DNA of 64,000 bases from Thioclava atlantica (GTDB lineage Bacteria > Pseudomonadota > Alphaproteobacteria > Rhodobacterales > Rhodobacteraceae): positions 467,810-531,809 of the forward strand of contig NZ_AQRC01000001.1 in the NCBI RefSeq assembly GCF_000737065.1. The letters are read 5' to 3'. This document shows positions 36,328 through 44,394 of this stretch, one piece after another. Within the stretch, counting starts at the first letter, position 1. The number at the start of each line of letters is the position of its first letter. Under the pieces are notes generated by a model. The model did not search any database, was not told the DNA's origin, and worked only from the letters and a program-made list of their open reading frames with translations. Made by a program: the position numbers and the translations under genes.

Positions 36328-36699
36328 TCAGTCGCTGCTGCAGAACATTTCATAAATCACTTCGACGAGACGGCGCGCGCGCGAATCAGACAGGTGATAG
36401 TAGATCGCCTTGCCCTCGCGGCGCGCGCTGACCAGCCCCTCGAGACGCAGCCGGGCGAGCTGCTGGCTCACCGCCGCCTGGCGCGATTCGAGGAGGTTCT
36501 CCAGTTCGGTGACCGATTTCTCGCCCGAGCTGAGATGGCAAAGGATCATCAGTCGCCCTTCATGGGCGAGCGCCTTCATCAGGTTGGAGGCTTCCTGCGC
36601 CTGACCGAGCAGCTCGTCAGCATCCATGCGGGCGCATCTGCCGTTCCCAAGGGAGGCGTCGAGATCATTCGTATGCCCGTCTGGTGCCATCTGCCGCAC
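36328..36699 (-). CDS. soxR: ArsR-family sulfur-responsive repressor SoxR
   Basis: A 123-residue winged-helix repressor of the BigR/SqrR/SoxR subgroup. The recognition helix is in ESRQAAVSQQLARLRLEGLVS and the wing is RREGKAIYYHLSD. Two cysteines, Cys54 (MILCHLSSGE) and Cys120 (YEMFCSSD), are 66 residues apart, the same spacing as the redox pair Cys41/Cys107 of SqrR that forms a polysulfide bridge. A third Cys22 lies in the N-terminal extension. The GTG at 36699 has an AAGGA site; ATG 36690 or 36627 are alternatives. It is probably the repressor of the sox promoters. Confidence 0.88.
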   Translation of the reverse strand: MRQMAPDGHTNDLDASLGNGRCARMDADELLGQAQEASNLMKALAHEGRLMILCHLSSGEKSVTELENLLESRQAAVSQQLARLRLEGLVSARREGKAIYYHLSDSRARRLVEVIYEMFCSSD

Positions 36700-36824
36700 C
36701 CTGTTGTCCTTTCCTGATGCCGCGTTTGATGCCGCAGCCGAATTGATCGAACTGCTCAGGCTTTACCATGCCGATTCGGGCAAACAAAGCCTCTGTGGAC
36801 AAAAAACGCCCGATTGGACGCGGG

Positions 36825-37292
36825 TCAACCGTTCGGATCGGGCAGGTCGGCGCCACCATCGCGCAATGCCTTGCCCAGCAATCCCCAGAAGAAATCTTCG
36901 CGCGTATAGCCTTCGAGCCGGCCGATCTCGACCCCGTCACGCAACAGGATGAAGGTCGGCGTGAAGACCGGTCTGCCCTTCGTGATGGTGACGTCCTCGG
37001 GGAACGGCTTGTGCAGATCGACGCGTTCGAGCGGGGCCAGCTTGCCCTCGGGCGTCTTGGGATAGATCGGTGCAAGATCGTTGTTCCACATCCGGCAATA
37101 GATGCAGCCGGTCTGCTCCACCATGAGGAGGCGGAACTGGCTCTCGGCAGGGGTGGAGGTGCCATCCGTCGTGCTGATCGCGCCGTTGTTCTCCGTCTGC
37201 GCGCCCTCGGCCAGAGCCGCGGCGGGCTGAAGGAGCAGGCATGGCAGAGCCGCCACGAATGCGAAAATCGTACGCGATACAATGCGGGACAT
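36825..37292 (-). CDS. soxS: Thioredoxin-like protein SoxS
   Basis: A 155-residue periplasmic thioredoxin-fold protein. A signal peptide (SRTIFAFVAALPCLLLQPAAALA) is followed by the fold with the redox motif CIYC at residues 63-66 and cis-Pro in VFTPTFILL. In Paracoccus pantotrophus SoxS reduces or reactivates the SoxYZ carrier and is needed for full induction. It is divergent from soxV by 102 bases that hold the shared control region, and lies 125 bases upstream of soxR. GGGAGG precedes the ATG. Confidence 0.88.
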   Translation of the reverse strand: MSRIVSRTIFAFVAALPCLLLQPAAALAEGAQTENNGAISTTDGTSTPAESQFRLLMVEQTGCIYCRMWNNDLAPIYPKTPEGKLAPLERVDLHKPFPEDVTITKGRPVFTPTFILLRDGVEIGRLEGYTREDFFWGLLGKALRDGGADLPDPNG

Positions 37293-37309
37293 TGACGCAC
37301 CTCCCTTTA

Positions 37310-37328
37310 CATATAAAGATCGTAATGT
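37310..37328. promoter_or_regulatory. AT-rich dyad in the soxS-soxV divergent promoter region
   Basis: ACAT (37310-37313) and ATGT (37325-37328) flank an AT-rich core in the only intergenic space between the divergent soxS and soxV. The left side reads TACATATAAAG and shares the ACATAT word with the other dyads at 29820, 38842 and 41246. The arms are short, so the exact operator boundaries are uncertain. Confidence 0.4.
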
Positions 37329-37394
37329 GTTCGGGGGTCCCGCGCAAGTTACGGTTGGGAGGCCGTGAGGGACCGCTCTTGAGGGAGGAAAACT

Positions 37395-38135
37395 TTGCCG
37401 CTTGATCCGACCTATGGCGGGGCGTTCCTCGCCGGGCTTCTGTCTTTTCTGACGCCCTGCGTGTTGCCTATGGTGCCATTCTACCTGTCTTACATGGCAG
37501 GGATTTCCATGGCCGAACTGCGTGGCGACGGGCGGATCGCGCCCGGCGCGCAGCGGCGTCTCGTGATCTCGGCCGTGGCCTTCGCGCTCGGGGTGACCAC
37601 GATCTTCGTGCTGATGGGAATGGGGGCGACGGCGCTCGGACAGGCGTTCCGGCAATGGATGGACCCGTTATCCTATGTCGCGGCCGCGATCCTCTTCGTC
37701 TTCGGCCTGCATTTCCTCGGCGTCCTGCGCATTCCCTTCCTCTACCGCGAGGCGCGGATCGAGGCGAAGGCGGATCCGTCGACGCTGTTCGGGGCCTATG
37801 TGACGGGGCTTGCCTTCGGGTTCGGCTGGACGCCTTGCGTGGGGCCCGCGCTCGCGGCGATCCTGATGGTGGCCTCGGGGATGGGCGACATCTCGCGCGG
37901 CGGTCTTTTGCTGCTAGTCTACGGGATCGGCATGACCGCACCTTTCGTCGTCGCGGCCTTCTTCGCACGCCCGTTCCTCGCACTGATGAGCAAGCACCGC
38001 GCCAAGCTCGGTTATGTGGAAAAGGCGATGGGTGTTATGCTCATCGTCTTCGCGATCCTCATCGCCACGGGCTGGCTGAGCTACGTCGCCGAGTTTCTGA
38101 TCAATACGATGCCCGGTGCGGGATCGCTCGGGTAA
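37395..38135 (+). CDS. soxV: CcdA-like membrane protein SoxV
   Basis: A 246-residue inner-membrane protein of the CcdA/DsbD family with six helices. The paired cysteines that carry electrons across the membrane are in LTPCVLPMVPF and GWTPCVGPALAA. SoxV passes reductant from cytoplasmic thioredoxin to periplasmic SoxW (and SoxS) to keep SoxYZ active. The start is TTG at 37395, supported by GGAGG 6 bases upstream. soxW follows after 16 bases, so they form one unit. Confidence 0.9.
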   Translation: MPLDPTYGGAFLAGLLSFLTPCVLPMVPFYLSYMAGISMAELRGDGRIAPGAQRRLVISAVAFALGVTTIFVLMGMGATALGQAFRQWMDPLSYVAAAILFVFGLHFLGVLRIPFLYREARIEAKADPSTLFGAYVTGLAFGFGWTPCVGPALAAILMVASGMGDISRGGLLLLVYGIGMTAPFVVAAFFARPFLALMSKHRAKLGYVEKAMGVMLIVFAILIATGWLSYVAEFLINTMPGAGSLG

Positions 38136-38151
38136 GGGGAGGAAAGCCACC

Positions 38152-38715
38152 ATGCGCCATTTTCTGACAGCCGTCTTCGCCGCCGCGATGCTCGCCTTGC
38201 CCGCATCCGCCGCCGAGATCGGCGATGACGGTCTGCACAAGGAGCCCTGGTTCCAGGAAACCTTCAAGGACATGTCCGACGACCTTGCGAGCGCCAACGA
38301 GCAGGGCAAGCGCTTCATGGTGATCTGGGAGCAGCGCGGCTGCATCTATTGCAAAAAGATGCATGAGGAAGTGTTCTCGGACCCGGAGATCGCGAAATTC
38401 ATCACCGACAATTATTACGTCGTGCAGATGAACCTGTTCGGCGATGTCGAGGTGACGGATTTCGACGGCGAGGCGCTTCCCGAGAAGGAGATGGCGATGA
38501 AATGGGGTGTGATGTTCACCCCCACGATGATGTTCTTCCCCGAGGAGGTCGATGGCGCGCCCGCGAACAAGGTCGCGGTTGCCAACATGCCCGGCGCCTT
38601 CGGGAAGGTCACGACTCTCGCCTTGCTCACCTGGGTGAAGAATCACGGCTACGAGAGCGGCGAGAACTTTCAGAAATACATCGCCGAGTTTCTGAAGGAC
38701 CGCCAAGCCGAGTGA
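38152..38715 (+). CDS. soxW: Periplasmic thioredoxin SoxW
   Basis: A 187-residue thioredoxin-fold protein with signal peptide MRHFLTAVFAAAMLALPASAA and redox motif CIYC at residues 64-67 (WEQRGCIYCKKMHEEVF), cis-Pro at MFTPTMMFF. SoxW accepts electrons from SoxV. It resembles SoxS in size and motif (both TGCIYC/RGCIYC), so the cluster keeps two related periplasmic thioredoxins. Start at 38152 has a GGGGAGG site. A hairpin separates it from soxX. Confidence 0.9.
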   Translation: MRHFLTAVFAAAMLALPASAAEIGDDGLHKEPWFQETFKDMSDDLASANEQGKRFMVIWEQRGCIYCKKMHEEVFSDPEIAKFITDNYYVVQMNLFGDVEVTDFDGEALPEKEMAMKWGVMFTPTMMFFPEEVDGAPANKVAVANMPGAFGKVTTLALLTWVKNHGYESGENFQKYIAEFLKDRQAE

Positions 38716-38721
38716 TCCGTG

Positions 38722-38751
38722 GCCTCACGTCCCCGTGCCGGGATGTGAGGC
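38722..38751 (+). terminator. Hairpin after soxW
   Basis: CCTCACGTCCC and GGGATGTGAGG pair over 11 bp with one G-T, loop CGTGCC. No T-run follows, so it may attenuate rather than stop transcription from soxVW into soxX. Confidence 0.45.
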
Positions 38752-38827
38752 GCCGCTTCGCCGTCCCGTTACATGCTTGTCGCTGGAATTTTGGCGAAAA
38801 ATCAACGGCATGCAATTGCACACCGCG

Positions 38828-38858
38828 ATATTCCCCACGGAACATATTGGAAAATATG
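38828..38858. promoter_or_regulatory. Twin AT-rich dyads upstream of soxX
   Basis: CATATT-GGAA-AATATG at 38843-38858 is a perfect 6-bp dyad. Overlapping it, ATATTCC (38828-38834) and GGAACATAT (38839-38847) form an imperfect one. They lie 80-110 bases before soxX in the soxW-soxX space, the region bound by SoxR in related bacteria. Probable repressor sites. Confidence 0.55.
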
Positions 38859-38939
38859 CGGATTTTTGAATTTATGCATTGCCTCCGCGCGCCGCACTCG
38901 CTTAAAAGTGAATCAGGGAGAGAATTTGGGAGGACTTCA

Positions 38940-39416
38940 ATGAAACGCCACGTTGCGTGGGCCTGCTTGGCCGCTACTTTCGCCGCGAGCGCCGCCACCG
39001 CCGAGATCGCTCCGATGGACGTCAAGTTCACCGATACCGGCGCCGTGACCGAATCGCTGACCGGTCAGCCGGGCGATTCCACGAAAGGTGCGGAAGTCGC
39101 CGCGACGAAGTCGATGGGCAACTGCGTCGCCTGTCACGTCGTGAGCGCGCTCGACGCCCCGTTCCAGGGTAATGTCGGTCCGGAGCTCAACGGCGCCGCC
39201 GATCGCTGGGATGAAGCCCAGCTGCGCGGCATCGTCGTCAATGCCAAGCACACCTTCGAGGGCACCGTCATGCCGGCGATGTACAAAACCGGGCCGTTCG
39301 TTCGTCCCGGCGATGCGTATACCGGCAAGGCCGCGCCCGCCGACCTGCCGCCGATCCTGACTGCGCAACAGGTCGAAGATGTGGTCGCCTTCCTGATGAC
39401 CCTGAAGGAAGAGTGA
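38940..39416 (+). CDS. soxX: Sulfur oxidation cytochrome c SoxX
   Basis: A 158-residue periplasmic monohaem cytochrome c, the small subunit of SoxXA that joins thiosulfate to SoxY. It has a signal peptide ending ASAATA, a haem-binding CVACH at residues 62-66, and the axial Met in GTVMPAMYK. GGGAGG lies before the ATG. It opens soxXYZA; soxY follows after 35 bases. Confidence 0.93.
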   Translation: MKRHVAWACLAATFAASAATAEIAPMDVKFTDTGAVTESLTGQPGDSTKGAEVAATKSMGNCVACHVVSALDAPFQGNVGPELNGAADRWDEAQLRGIVVNAKHTFEGTVMPAMYKTGPFVRPGDAYTGKAAPADLPPILTAQQVEDVVAFLMTLKEE

Positions 39417-39451
39417 TCCTTTACGAGAAACCCCGAGAGGAGAGAAACAAG

Positions 39452-39871
39452 ATGACCATGACCAGACGTGATGCGCTGGCGCTGGCTATGGGCGGCGTTG
39501 CCGCTACGATGCTTCCGCTGCCCGCGCTGGCCGACGCCTCGGCCGATGCGATCGCTAAGTTCACCGGTGGTGCTTCGATGGGCGAGGGCGGCCTGACGCT
39601 CACCGCCCCCGAAATCGCCGAGAACGGCAACACTGTTCCGATTTCCGTCGACGCGCCCGGCGCTGCCGAGATCGCCGTCTTCGCGACCGGAAACCCGACC
39701 CCTGCGGTCGCCACCTTCAAGTTCGGCCCGCTGGCCGGCTCGCAGATGGCTTCGACCCGTATCCGTCTTCAGCAGACCCAGGACGTGATCGCGGTTGCGA
39801 AGATGCCCGACGGCACTTTCGTCCAGGCGAAATCGACCGTGAAGGTCACCATCGGCGGCTGCGGCGGCTGA
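39452..39871 (+). CDS. soxY: Thiosulfate-carrier subunit SoxY
   Basis: A 139-residue subunit that carries sulfur intermediates bound to the C-terminal cysteine. The hallmark GGCGG is at the very end (Cys137). The N-terminus has a Tat signal (MTRRDALALAMGGVAATM with twin Arg) so it is exported folded, probably together with SoxZ by the TatABC encoded at 49098. Start at 39452 with GAGAGGAGAG upstream; codons from 39413 overlap soxX and look unlikely. soxZ begins 21 bases after its stop. Confidence 0.94.
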   Translation: MTMTRRDALALAMGGVAATMLPLPALADASADAIAKFTGGASMGEGGLTLTAPEIAENGNTVPISVDAPGAAEIAVFATGNPTPAVATFKFGPLAGSQMASTRIRLQQTQDVIAVAKMPDGTFVQAKSTVKVTIGGCGG

Positions 39872-39892
39872 TCGGAGAGTAGGAGAGACATC

Positions 39893-40219
39893 ATGAAGAA
39901 CGTCAGACCCCGCGTGAAAGTGCCGAAGTCCGCTTCGGCCGGTGACGTGATCACCATCAAGACCCTGATCTCGCACCCGATGGAATCGGGTACCCGCAAG
40001 GACAAGGAAGGGAACGTCATCCCGCGCGAGATCATCAATCGCTTCACCTGCGAGTTCAACGGTGAGAGCGTGATCGACGTCACGCTCGAGCCCGCGATCT
40101 CGACCAACCCCTACATCGAATTCGAGGCGAAAGTCCCGGAAGCCGGTGAATTCAAGTTCACCTGGTACGATGATGACGGGTCGGTCTACGAGGACACGCA
40201 GAAGATCACTGTCGGCTGA
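39893..40219 (+). CDS. soxZ: Sulfur-carrier partner SoxZ
   Basis: A 108-residue SoxZ protein (MKNVRPRVKVPKSASAGDVI, ESGTRKDKEGNVIPR, FTWYDDDGSVYE). It has no signal of its own and is exported as a complex with SoxY. It forms a beta-sandwich that presents the SoxY arm to SoxXA, SoxB and SoxCD. GAGAGTAGGAGAG precedes the ATG. A 113-base gap with a strong hairpin precedes soxA. Confidence 0.94.
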   Translation: MKNVRPRVKVPKSASAGDVITIKTLISHPMESGTRKDKEGNVIPREIINRFTCEFNGESVIDVTLEPAISTNPYIEFEAKVPEAGEFKFTWYDDDGSVYEDTQKITVG

Positions 40220-40271
40220 GCCAAAGGGCAAAGCTGCGGGCGCGTGAGGGAGCGTGCTCGAGACGAAATCA

Positions 40272-40307
40272 CTCCGCGCCTGTCTGGGGAGATCGACAGG
40301 CGCGGAG
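40272..40307 (+). other. Strong hairpin between soxZ and soxA
   Basis: CTCCGCGCCTGTC (40272-40284) and GACAGGCGCGGAG (40295-40307) are perfect 13-bp arms with a 10-base loop. No T-run follows. It is more likely an mRNA stability or processing element protecting soxXYZ than a terminator. Confidence 0.55.
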
Positions 40308-40332
40308 GGCACACCCAGGGAGGACACAGAAT

Positions 40333-41193
40333 ATGACGCTGCGCTTCAGCCGCACCATCCTCGCAGCCACCGCAGCCTTCGGGCTGAGCGCCATGGCGCT
40401 GCATGCCGAGATGGCGAATGATGAACTCAACATCAACGGGGACCTGCCGATCACGGTGAAGGCCCCTGCCGCAGAACACCTCAAGGGACATCTCGACGAG
40501 GTCTACTCTGGCTGGCTATTCCGCTCCGACGAGACGCGCGCGATGGAGCAGGACGATTTCGACAACCCGATCATGATCTTCGCCGAGCAGGGCATGGAAA
40601 CCTGGGACAAGGTCGACGGGACCGCCGGCAAGTCCTGCGCCGATTGCCACGGCGCGATCGAGGAAGGCATGAAAGGCGTTCGCGCCACGATGCCGAAGGT
40701 CAACTCGAAGGGCGAGTTGTGGTCGATGGAAGACTACATCAACGACTGCCGTACCAACCGCATGGGCGCCGAAGCCTGGGGCTGGGACAGCGGTCCGATG
40801 CACAACATGACCGTGGCCATCACCGTTCAGTCGCGCGGCATGCCGGTCAATGTGAAGATCGACGGCGAGGCCGCTCCGTTCTGGGAGAAGGGCAAGGAGA
40901 TTTACTACACCCGCTATGGCCAGCTCGAGCTGTCCTGCGCCTCCTGCCACGAAGAGAACTACGGCAACTTCATCCGGGCCGACCATCTCAGCCAGGGTCA
41001 GATCAACGCCTTCCCGACCTATCGTCTGAAGAATGCGGGCGTGGTCTCGATCCAGAACCGCTTCAAGGGGTGTGTGCGTGATACCCGCGCCGAGACCTTC
41101 GCGGTCGGGTCGCCGGAATTCCACGATCTCGAGCTCTACGTCGCCTCGCGCGGCATGGGTCTCGATATCGAAGGCGGCGGCGTCCGTCCCTGA
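40333..41193 (+). CDS. soxA: Sulfur oxidation dihaem cytochrome c SoxA
   Basis: A 286-residue periplasmic dihaem subunit of SoxXA. It has a signal peptide ending MALHA, haem 1 CADCH (102-106) with likely axial Cys139 (YINDCRTNR), and haem 2 CASCH (202-206) with Cys247 in FKGCVRDTRAE, the active-site ligand that becomes a persulfide. So it is a true two-haem SoxA rather than the one-haem variant. GGGAGGACACAG precedes the ATG. A terminator follows, so soxA ends the soxXYZA unit. Confidence 0.94.
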   Translation: MTLRFSRTILAATAAFGLSAMALHAEMANDELNINGDLPITVKAPAAEHLKGHLDEVYSGWLFRSDETRAMEQDDFDNPIMIFAEQGMETWDKVDGTAGKSCADCHGAIEEGMKGVRATMPKVNSKGELWSMEDYINDCRTNRMGAEAWGWDSGPMHNMTVAITVQSRGMPVNVKIDGEAAPFWEKGKEIYYTRYGQLELSCASCHEENYGNFIRADHLSQGQINAFPTYRLKNAGVVSIQNRFKGCVRDTRAETFAVGSPEFHDLELYVASRGMGLDIEGGGVRP

Positions 41194-41205
41194 ACCAACA
41201 CGGTT

Positions 41206-41241
41206 CGCGGGGCAGGGAATCCCCTGTCCCGCGCCTGTTTT
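41206..41241 (+). terminator. Intrinsic terminator between soxA and soxB
   Basis: CGCGGGGCAGGG (41206-41217) pairs with CCCTGTCCCGCG (41222-41233) with one G-T and loop AATC, then CCTGTTTT. It suggests soxBCD is not simply read through from soxXYZA. Confidence 0.6.
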
Positions 41242-41247
41242 CCTAAC

Positions 41248-41259
41248 ATATTCAAATAT
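41248..41259. promoter_or_regulatory. AT-rich dyad upstream of soxB
   Basis: ATATT-CA-AATAT is a perfect 5-bp dyad, preceded by AAC (AACATATT word as at soxX). It lies 90-101 bases before soxB, right after the soxA terminator, and could be the operator of a separate soxBCD promoter. AT-rich DNA continues to 41296. Confidence 0.45.
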
Positions 41260-41348
41260 CGCCATCTTTCGTAATTCGTTTGTCAATTTTTGAATGAGAA
41301 GGCCCCCCAGCGGTTCTCGACCGGGGGGAAGAGAAGGAGAGAAACGGC

Positions 41349-43040
41349 ATGATTTCCCGGCGGGAATTTCTTCAGGCGAGCTTGGCCGCCTCGACTATCC
41401 TCGGCGCATCGGGCCTGTCGCGCTGGTCGCGCGCGATGGCGCAGCAGTCGCTGACGCAAGACCAGCTGCTCCAGTTCGAGCCGATGGGGAACGTCACGCT
41501 GATCCACATCACGGACATCCACGCTCAGGCGATGCCGATCTATTTCCGCGAGCCCGAGGTCAATCTCGGTGTCGGTGAGGCGAAGGGCAAGCCGCCGCAT
41601 GTGACCGGCAAGGACTTCCTCGAGATGTTCAAGATCGCGCCCAACTCGCCCGAGGCCTACGCGCTGACCTACGACAACTATGTCGATCTCGCGAAGACCT
41701 ACGGCAAGATGGGCGGCATGGACCGTGTGGCCACCGTGGTCAACGCGATCCGTGCCGAACGTCCCGATGCGCTCCTTCTCGATGGTGGCGACACCTGGCA
41801 TGGCTCGATGGTCGCGCTGAAGACCAAGGGCCAGGACATGGTCGACATCATGAACAAGCTCGGTGTCGAGGCGATGACCTCGCACTGGGAATGGACCTAT
41901 GGCCAGGACCGCGTGAACGAGATCGTCGACGGCCTTCCCTTCCCCTTCCTCGGCGCGAACATCTTCGACGCGGAATGGGACGAGCCCGCCTACGAACCCT
42001 ACAAGATCTTCGAGCGCGGTGGCGCCCAGATCGCCGTGATCGGTCAGGCCTTCCCCTACATGCCGATCGCGAACCCGGGCTGGATGTTCCCCGACTACTC
42101 CTTCGGCATCCGCGAAGAGCGCATGCAGGCGCTGGTCGACGAAGTGCGTGCCAAGGGCGTCGACCTCGTGGTCTGCCTGTCGCATAACGGCTTCGACGTG
42201 GACCGCAAGATGGTCAGCCGCGTGAAGGGCATCGACGTGATCCTCACCGGCCACACCCATGACGCGGTGCCCGAGCCGGTTCTGGTCGGCGACACCATCC
42301 TCATCGCCTCGGGCTCGAACGGCAAGTTCGTCTCCCGCGTCGATCTCGACGTGCGCGACGGCAAGATGATGGGCTTCCGCCACAAGCTGATCCCGATCTT
42401 CTCCGACGTGATCGAACCCGACAAGGAAATGGCGGACCTGATCGCCTCGACCCGCGAGCCCTACAAGGACGAGCTGGAAGAAGTCGTCGGCGAGACCTCG
42501 AGCCTGCTCTACCGCCGCGGCAACTTCAACGGCACCTGGGATGACCTGATCTGCGAGGCGATGCTCTCCGAGCGCGACGCCGAGATCGCGATGAGCCCGG
42601 GCGTGCGTTGGGGCACGACCCTCCTGCCGGGCGACAAGATCACCCGCGAGGACATCCTCAATGCCACCTCGATGACCTATGGCGAGAACTATCGCACCGA
42701 GATGACGGGCGATCTGATCAAGACCATCCTCGAAGATGTCGCCGACAACATCTTCAACACCGACCCCTACTACCAGCAGGGCGGTGACATGGTCCGGATC
42801 GGCGGCATGGGCTACCATATCGACGTCTCGAAGCCGATCGGCGAGCGGATCTCGAACATGACGCTGCTCAAGGACGGCTCGGAAATCGATCCCGCCCGCA
42901 ACTACGTCGTGACGGGCTGGGCCTCGGTCAACGAAGGGACCGAAGGGCCGCAGATCTGGGACGTCATCGAAAGCCATATTCGCAAGATCGGCACCGTCGA
43001 TCTCAAACCCAATGACTCGGTGGTGGTGACCGGCGCCTGA
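41349..43040 (+). CDS. soxB: Thiosulfohydrolase SoxB
   Basis: A 563-residue dimanganese hydrolase that releases sulfate from SoxY-bound S-sulfonate in the periplasm. Metal-site motifs resemble 5'-nucleotidases: LIHITDIHAQ near residue 53, GGDTWHGS, SHWEWTYG, CLSHNG and TGHTHDAVPE. A Tat-like start MISRREFLQASLAASTILGASG is present. GAGAAGGAGAG precedes the ATG. soxC follows after 58 bases. Confidence 0.95.
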   Translation: MISRREFLQASLAASTILGASGLSRWSRAMAQQSLTQDQLLQFEPMGNVTLIHITDIHAQAMPIYFREPEVNLGVGEAKGKPPHVTGKDFLEMFKIAPNSPEAYALTYDNYVDLAKTYGKMGGMDRVATVVNAIRAERPDALLLDGGDTWHGSMVALKTKGQDMVDIMNKLGVEAMTSHWEWTYGQDRVNEIVDGLPFPFLGANIFDAEWDEPAYEPYKIFERGGAQIAVIGQAFPYMPIANPGWMFPDYSFGIREERMQALVDEVRAKGVDLVVCLSHNGFDVDRKMVSRVKGIDVILTGHTHDAVPEPVLVGDTILIASGSNGKFVSRVDLDVRDGKMMGFRHKLIPIFSDVIEPDKEMADLIASTREPYKDELEEVVGETSSLLYRRGNFNGTWDDLICEAMLSERDAEIAMSPGVRWGTTLLPGDKITREDILNATSMTYGENYRTEMTGDLIKTILEDVADNIFNTDPYYQQGGDMVRIGGMGYHIDVSKPIGERISNMTLLKDGSEIDPARNYVVTGWASVNEGTEGPQIWDVIESHIRKIGTVDLKPNDSVVVTGA

Positions 43041-43098
43041 GCCGGTACACGCCCCCGATGATTGCCCCCGCGCGGGGTTCAAGACTGGAGGAAAACAC

Positions 43099-44394
43099 AT
43101 GGACGACAAGGAACGCCTGGGCAACCCGGCCACCGGTGCCGGCCTCAGCCGCCGCGGTTTTCTCCGCGCCGGTGCCGCGGTCGGAGCGATGGCCGCGGGA
43201 GCGGGCGCAGCGCGCGCAGAAGAACAACCCGATCCGTTGATCACCGAAGTTCAGCCCTGGGCTTCGGGCTGGGGCGACGGCGTCGACGCCACCCCGTACG
43301 GTCTGCCGATCCGTTTCGAGGATGACGTGATCCGTCGCAACGTTCCGTGGCTCACCGCGGACACGATCTCCTCGATCAACTTCACCCCGATCCACGCCCT
43401 CGACGGCACGATCACCCCGACCGGCTGCGCCTTCGAGCGTCACCACTCCGGCGCGATCGAGCTTGCCAAGGAAGACTACCGCCTGATGATCAACGGTCTC
43501 GTCGATCAGCCGCTGGTCTTCACCTATGAGGATCTCGAGCGCTTCCCGCGCGTGAACCGCACCTACTTCCTCGAATGCGCCGCGAACTCGGGCATGGAAT
43601 GGGCCGGAGCGCAGCTCAACGGCGTCCAGTTCACCCAGGGCATGATCCACAACATGCAATATTCGGGCATCCCGCTGCGGCTCCTGCTCGAGGAAGCCGG
43701 CGTCAAGCCCGAGGGCAAATGGGTCTATGTCGAAGGCGCCGATGCGTCGTCGAACGGCCGCTCGATTCCGCTTGAAAAGGCGATGGACGACGTTCTCGTC
43801 GCGATCAAGGCCAATGGCGAGGCGCTGCGCAAGGAGCACGGCTACCCCGCGCGCCTGGTCGTTCCGGGCTGGGAAGGCAACATGTGGGTGAAGTGGCTGC
43901 GCCGCGTCGAAGTGACCGACGAGGCCGTGCAGTCGCGCGAGGAAACCTCGAAATACACCGACACTCTGGCCGACGGTACCTCGCGCAAGTGGACCTGGGT
44001 CATGGATGCGAAATCGGTCGTCACCTCGCCGTCGCCGCAGATGCCGATCAAGCACGGCAAGGGTCCGCTGGTCATCACCGGCATGGCCTGGTCGGGCCGC
44101 GGCGCGATCACCAAGGTCGACGTCTCGATCGACGGCGGCGCGAACTGGCAGGAAGCCCGTCTGGCCGAGCCGGGCGAGGACATGGCCGTGTCGCGCTTCT
44201 ACCTCGAGATCGATTGGGACGGTTCGGAGATGCTCCTGCAGTCCCGCGCCACCGACTCGACCGGCTATGTGCAGCCGACCAAGGCTCAGCTGCGCGCGAT
44301 CCGGGGCGAAAATTCGGTCTATCACAATAACGGAATCCAGACCTGGCTGGTCAAGGAAAACGGGGAGTCTGAGAATGTCGAAGTGTCGTCGTAA
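43099..44394 (+). CDS. soxC: Sulfur dehydrogenase molybdenum subunit SoxC
   Basis: A 431-residue molybdopterin protein of the sulfite-oxidase family, which with SoxD oxidises SoxY-bound sulfane sulfur with release of six electrons. A Tat signal (LSRRGFLRAGAAVGAMAAG) is present. The Mo-coordinating Cys160 is in YFLECAANSGMEW. The dimerisation domain (VDVSIDGGANWQEARL) follows. GGAGGAAAACAC precedes the ATG. It overlaps soxD by 20 bases, so the two subunits are made in step. Its presence means complete oxidation to sulfate without sulfur globules. Confidence 0.95.
   Translation: MDDKERLGNPATGAGLSRRGFLRAGAAVGAMAAGAGAARAEEQPDPLITEVQPWASGWGDGVDATPYGLPIRFEDDVIRRNVPWLTADTISSINFTPIHALDGTITPTGCAFERHHSGAIELAKEDYRLMINGLVDQPLVFTYEDLERFPRVNRTYFLECAANSGMEWAGAQLNGVQFTQGMIHNMQYSGIPLRLLLEEAGVKPEGKWVYVEGADASSNGRSIPLEKAMDDVLVAIKANGEALRKEHGYPARLVVPGWEGNMWVKWLRRVEVTDEAVQSREETSKYTDTLADGTSRKWTWVMDAKSVVTSPSPQMPIKHGKGPLVITGMAWSGRGAITKVDVSIDGGANWQEARLAEPGEDMAVSRFYLEIDWDGSEMLLQSRATDSTGYVQPTKAQLRAIRGENSVYHNNGIQTWLVKENGESENVEVSS

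Noticed and set aside
41283..43244. A 653-codon minus frame opposite soxB
   Set aside because: Shadow of soxB; no start context and no recognisable fold.
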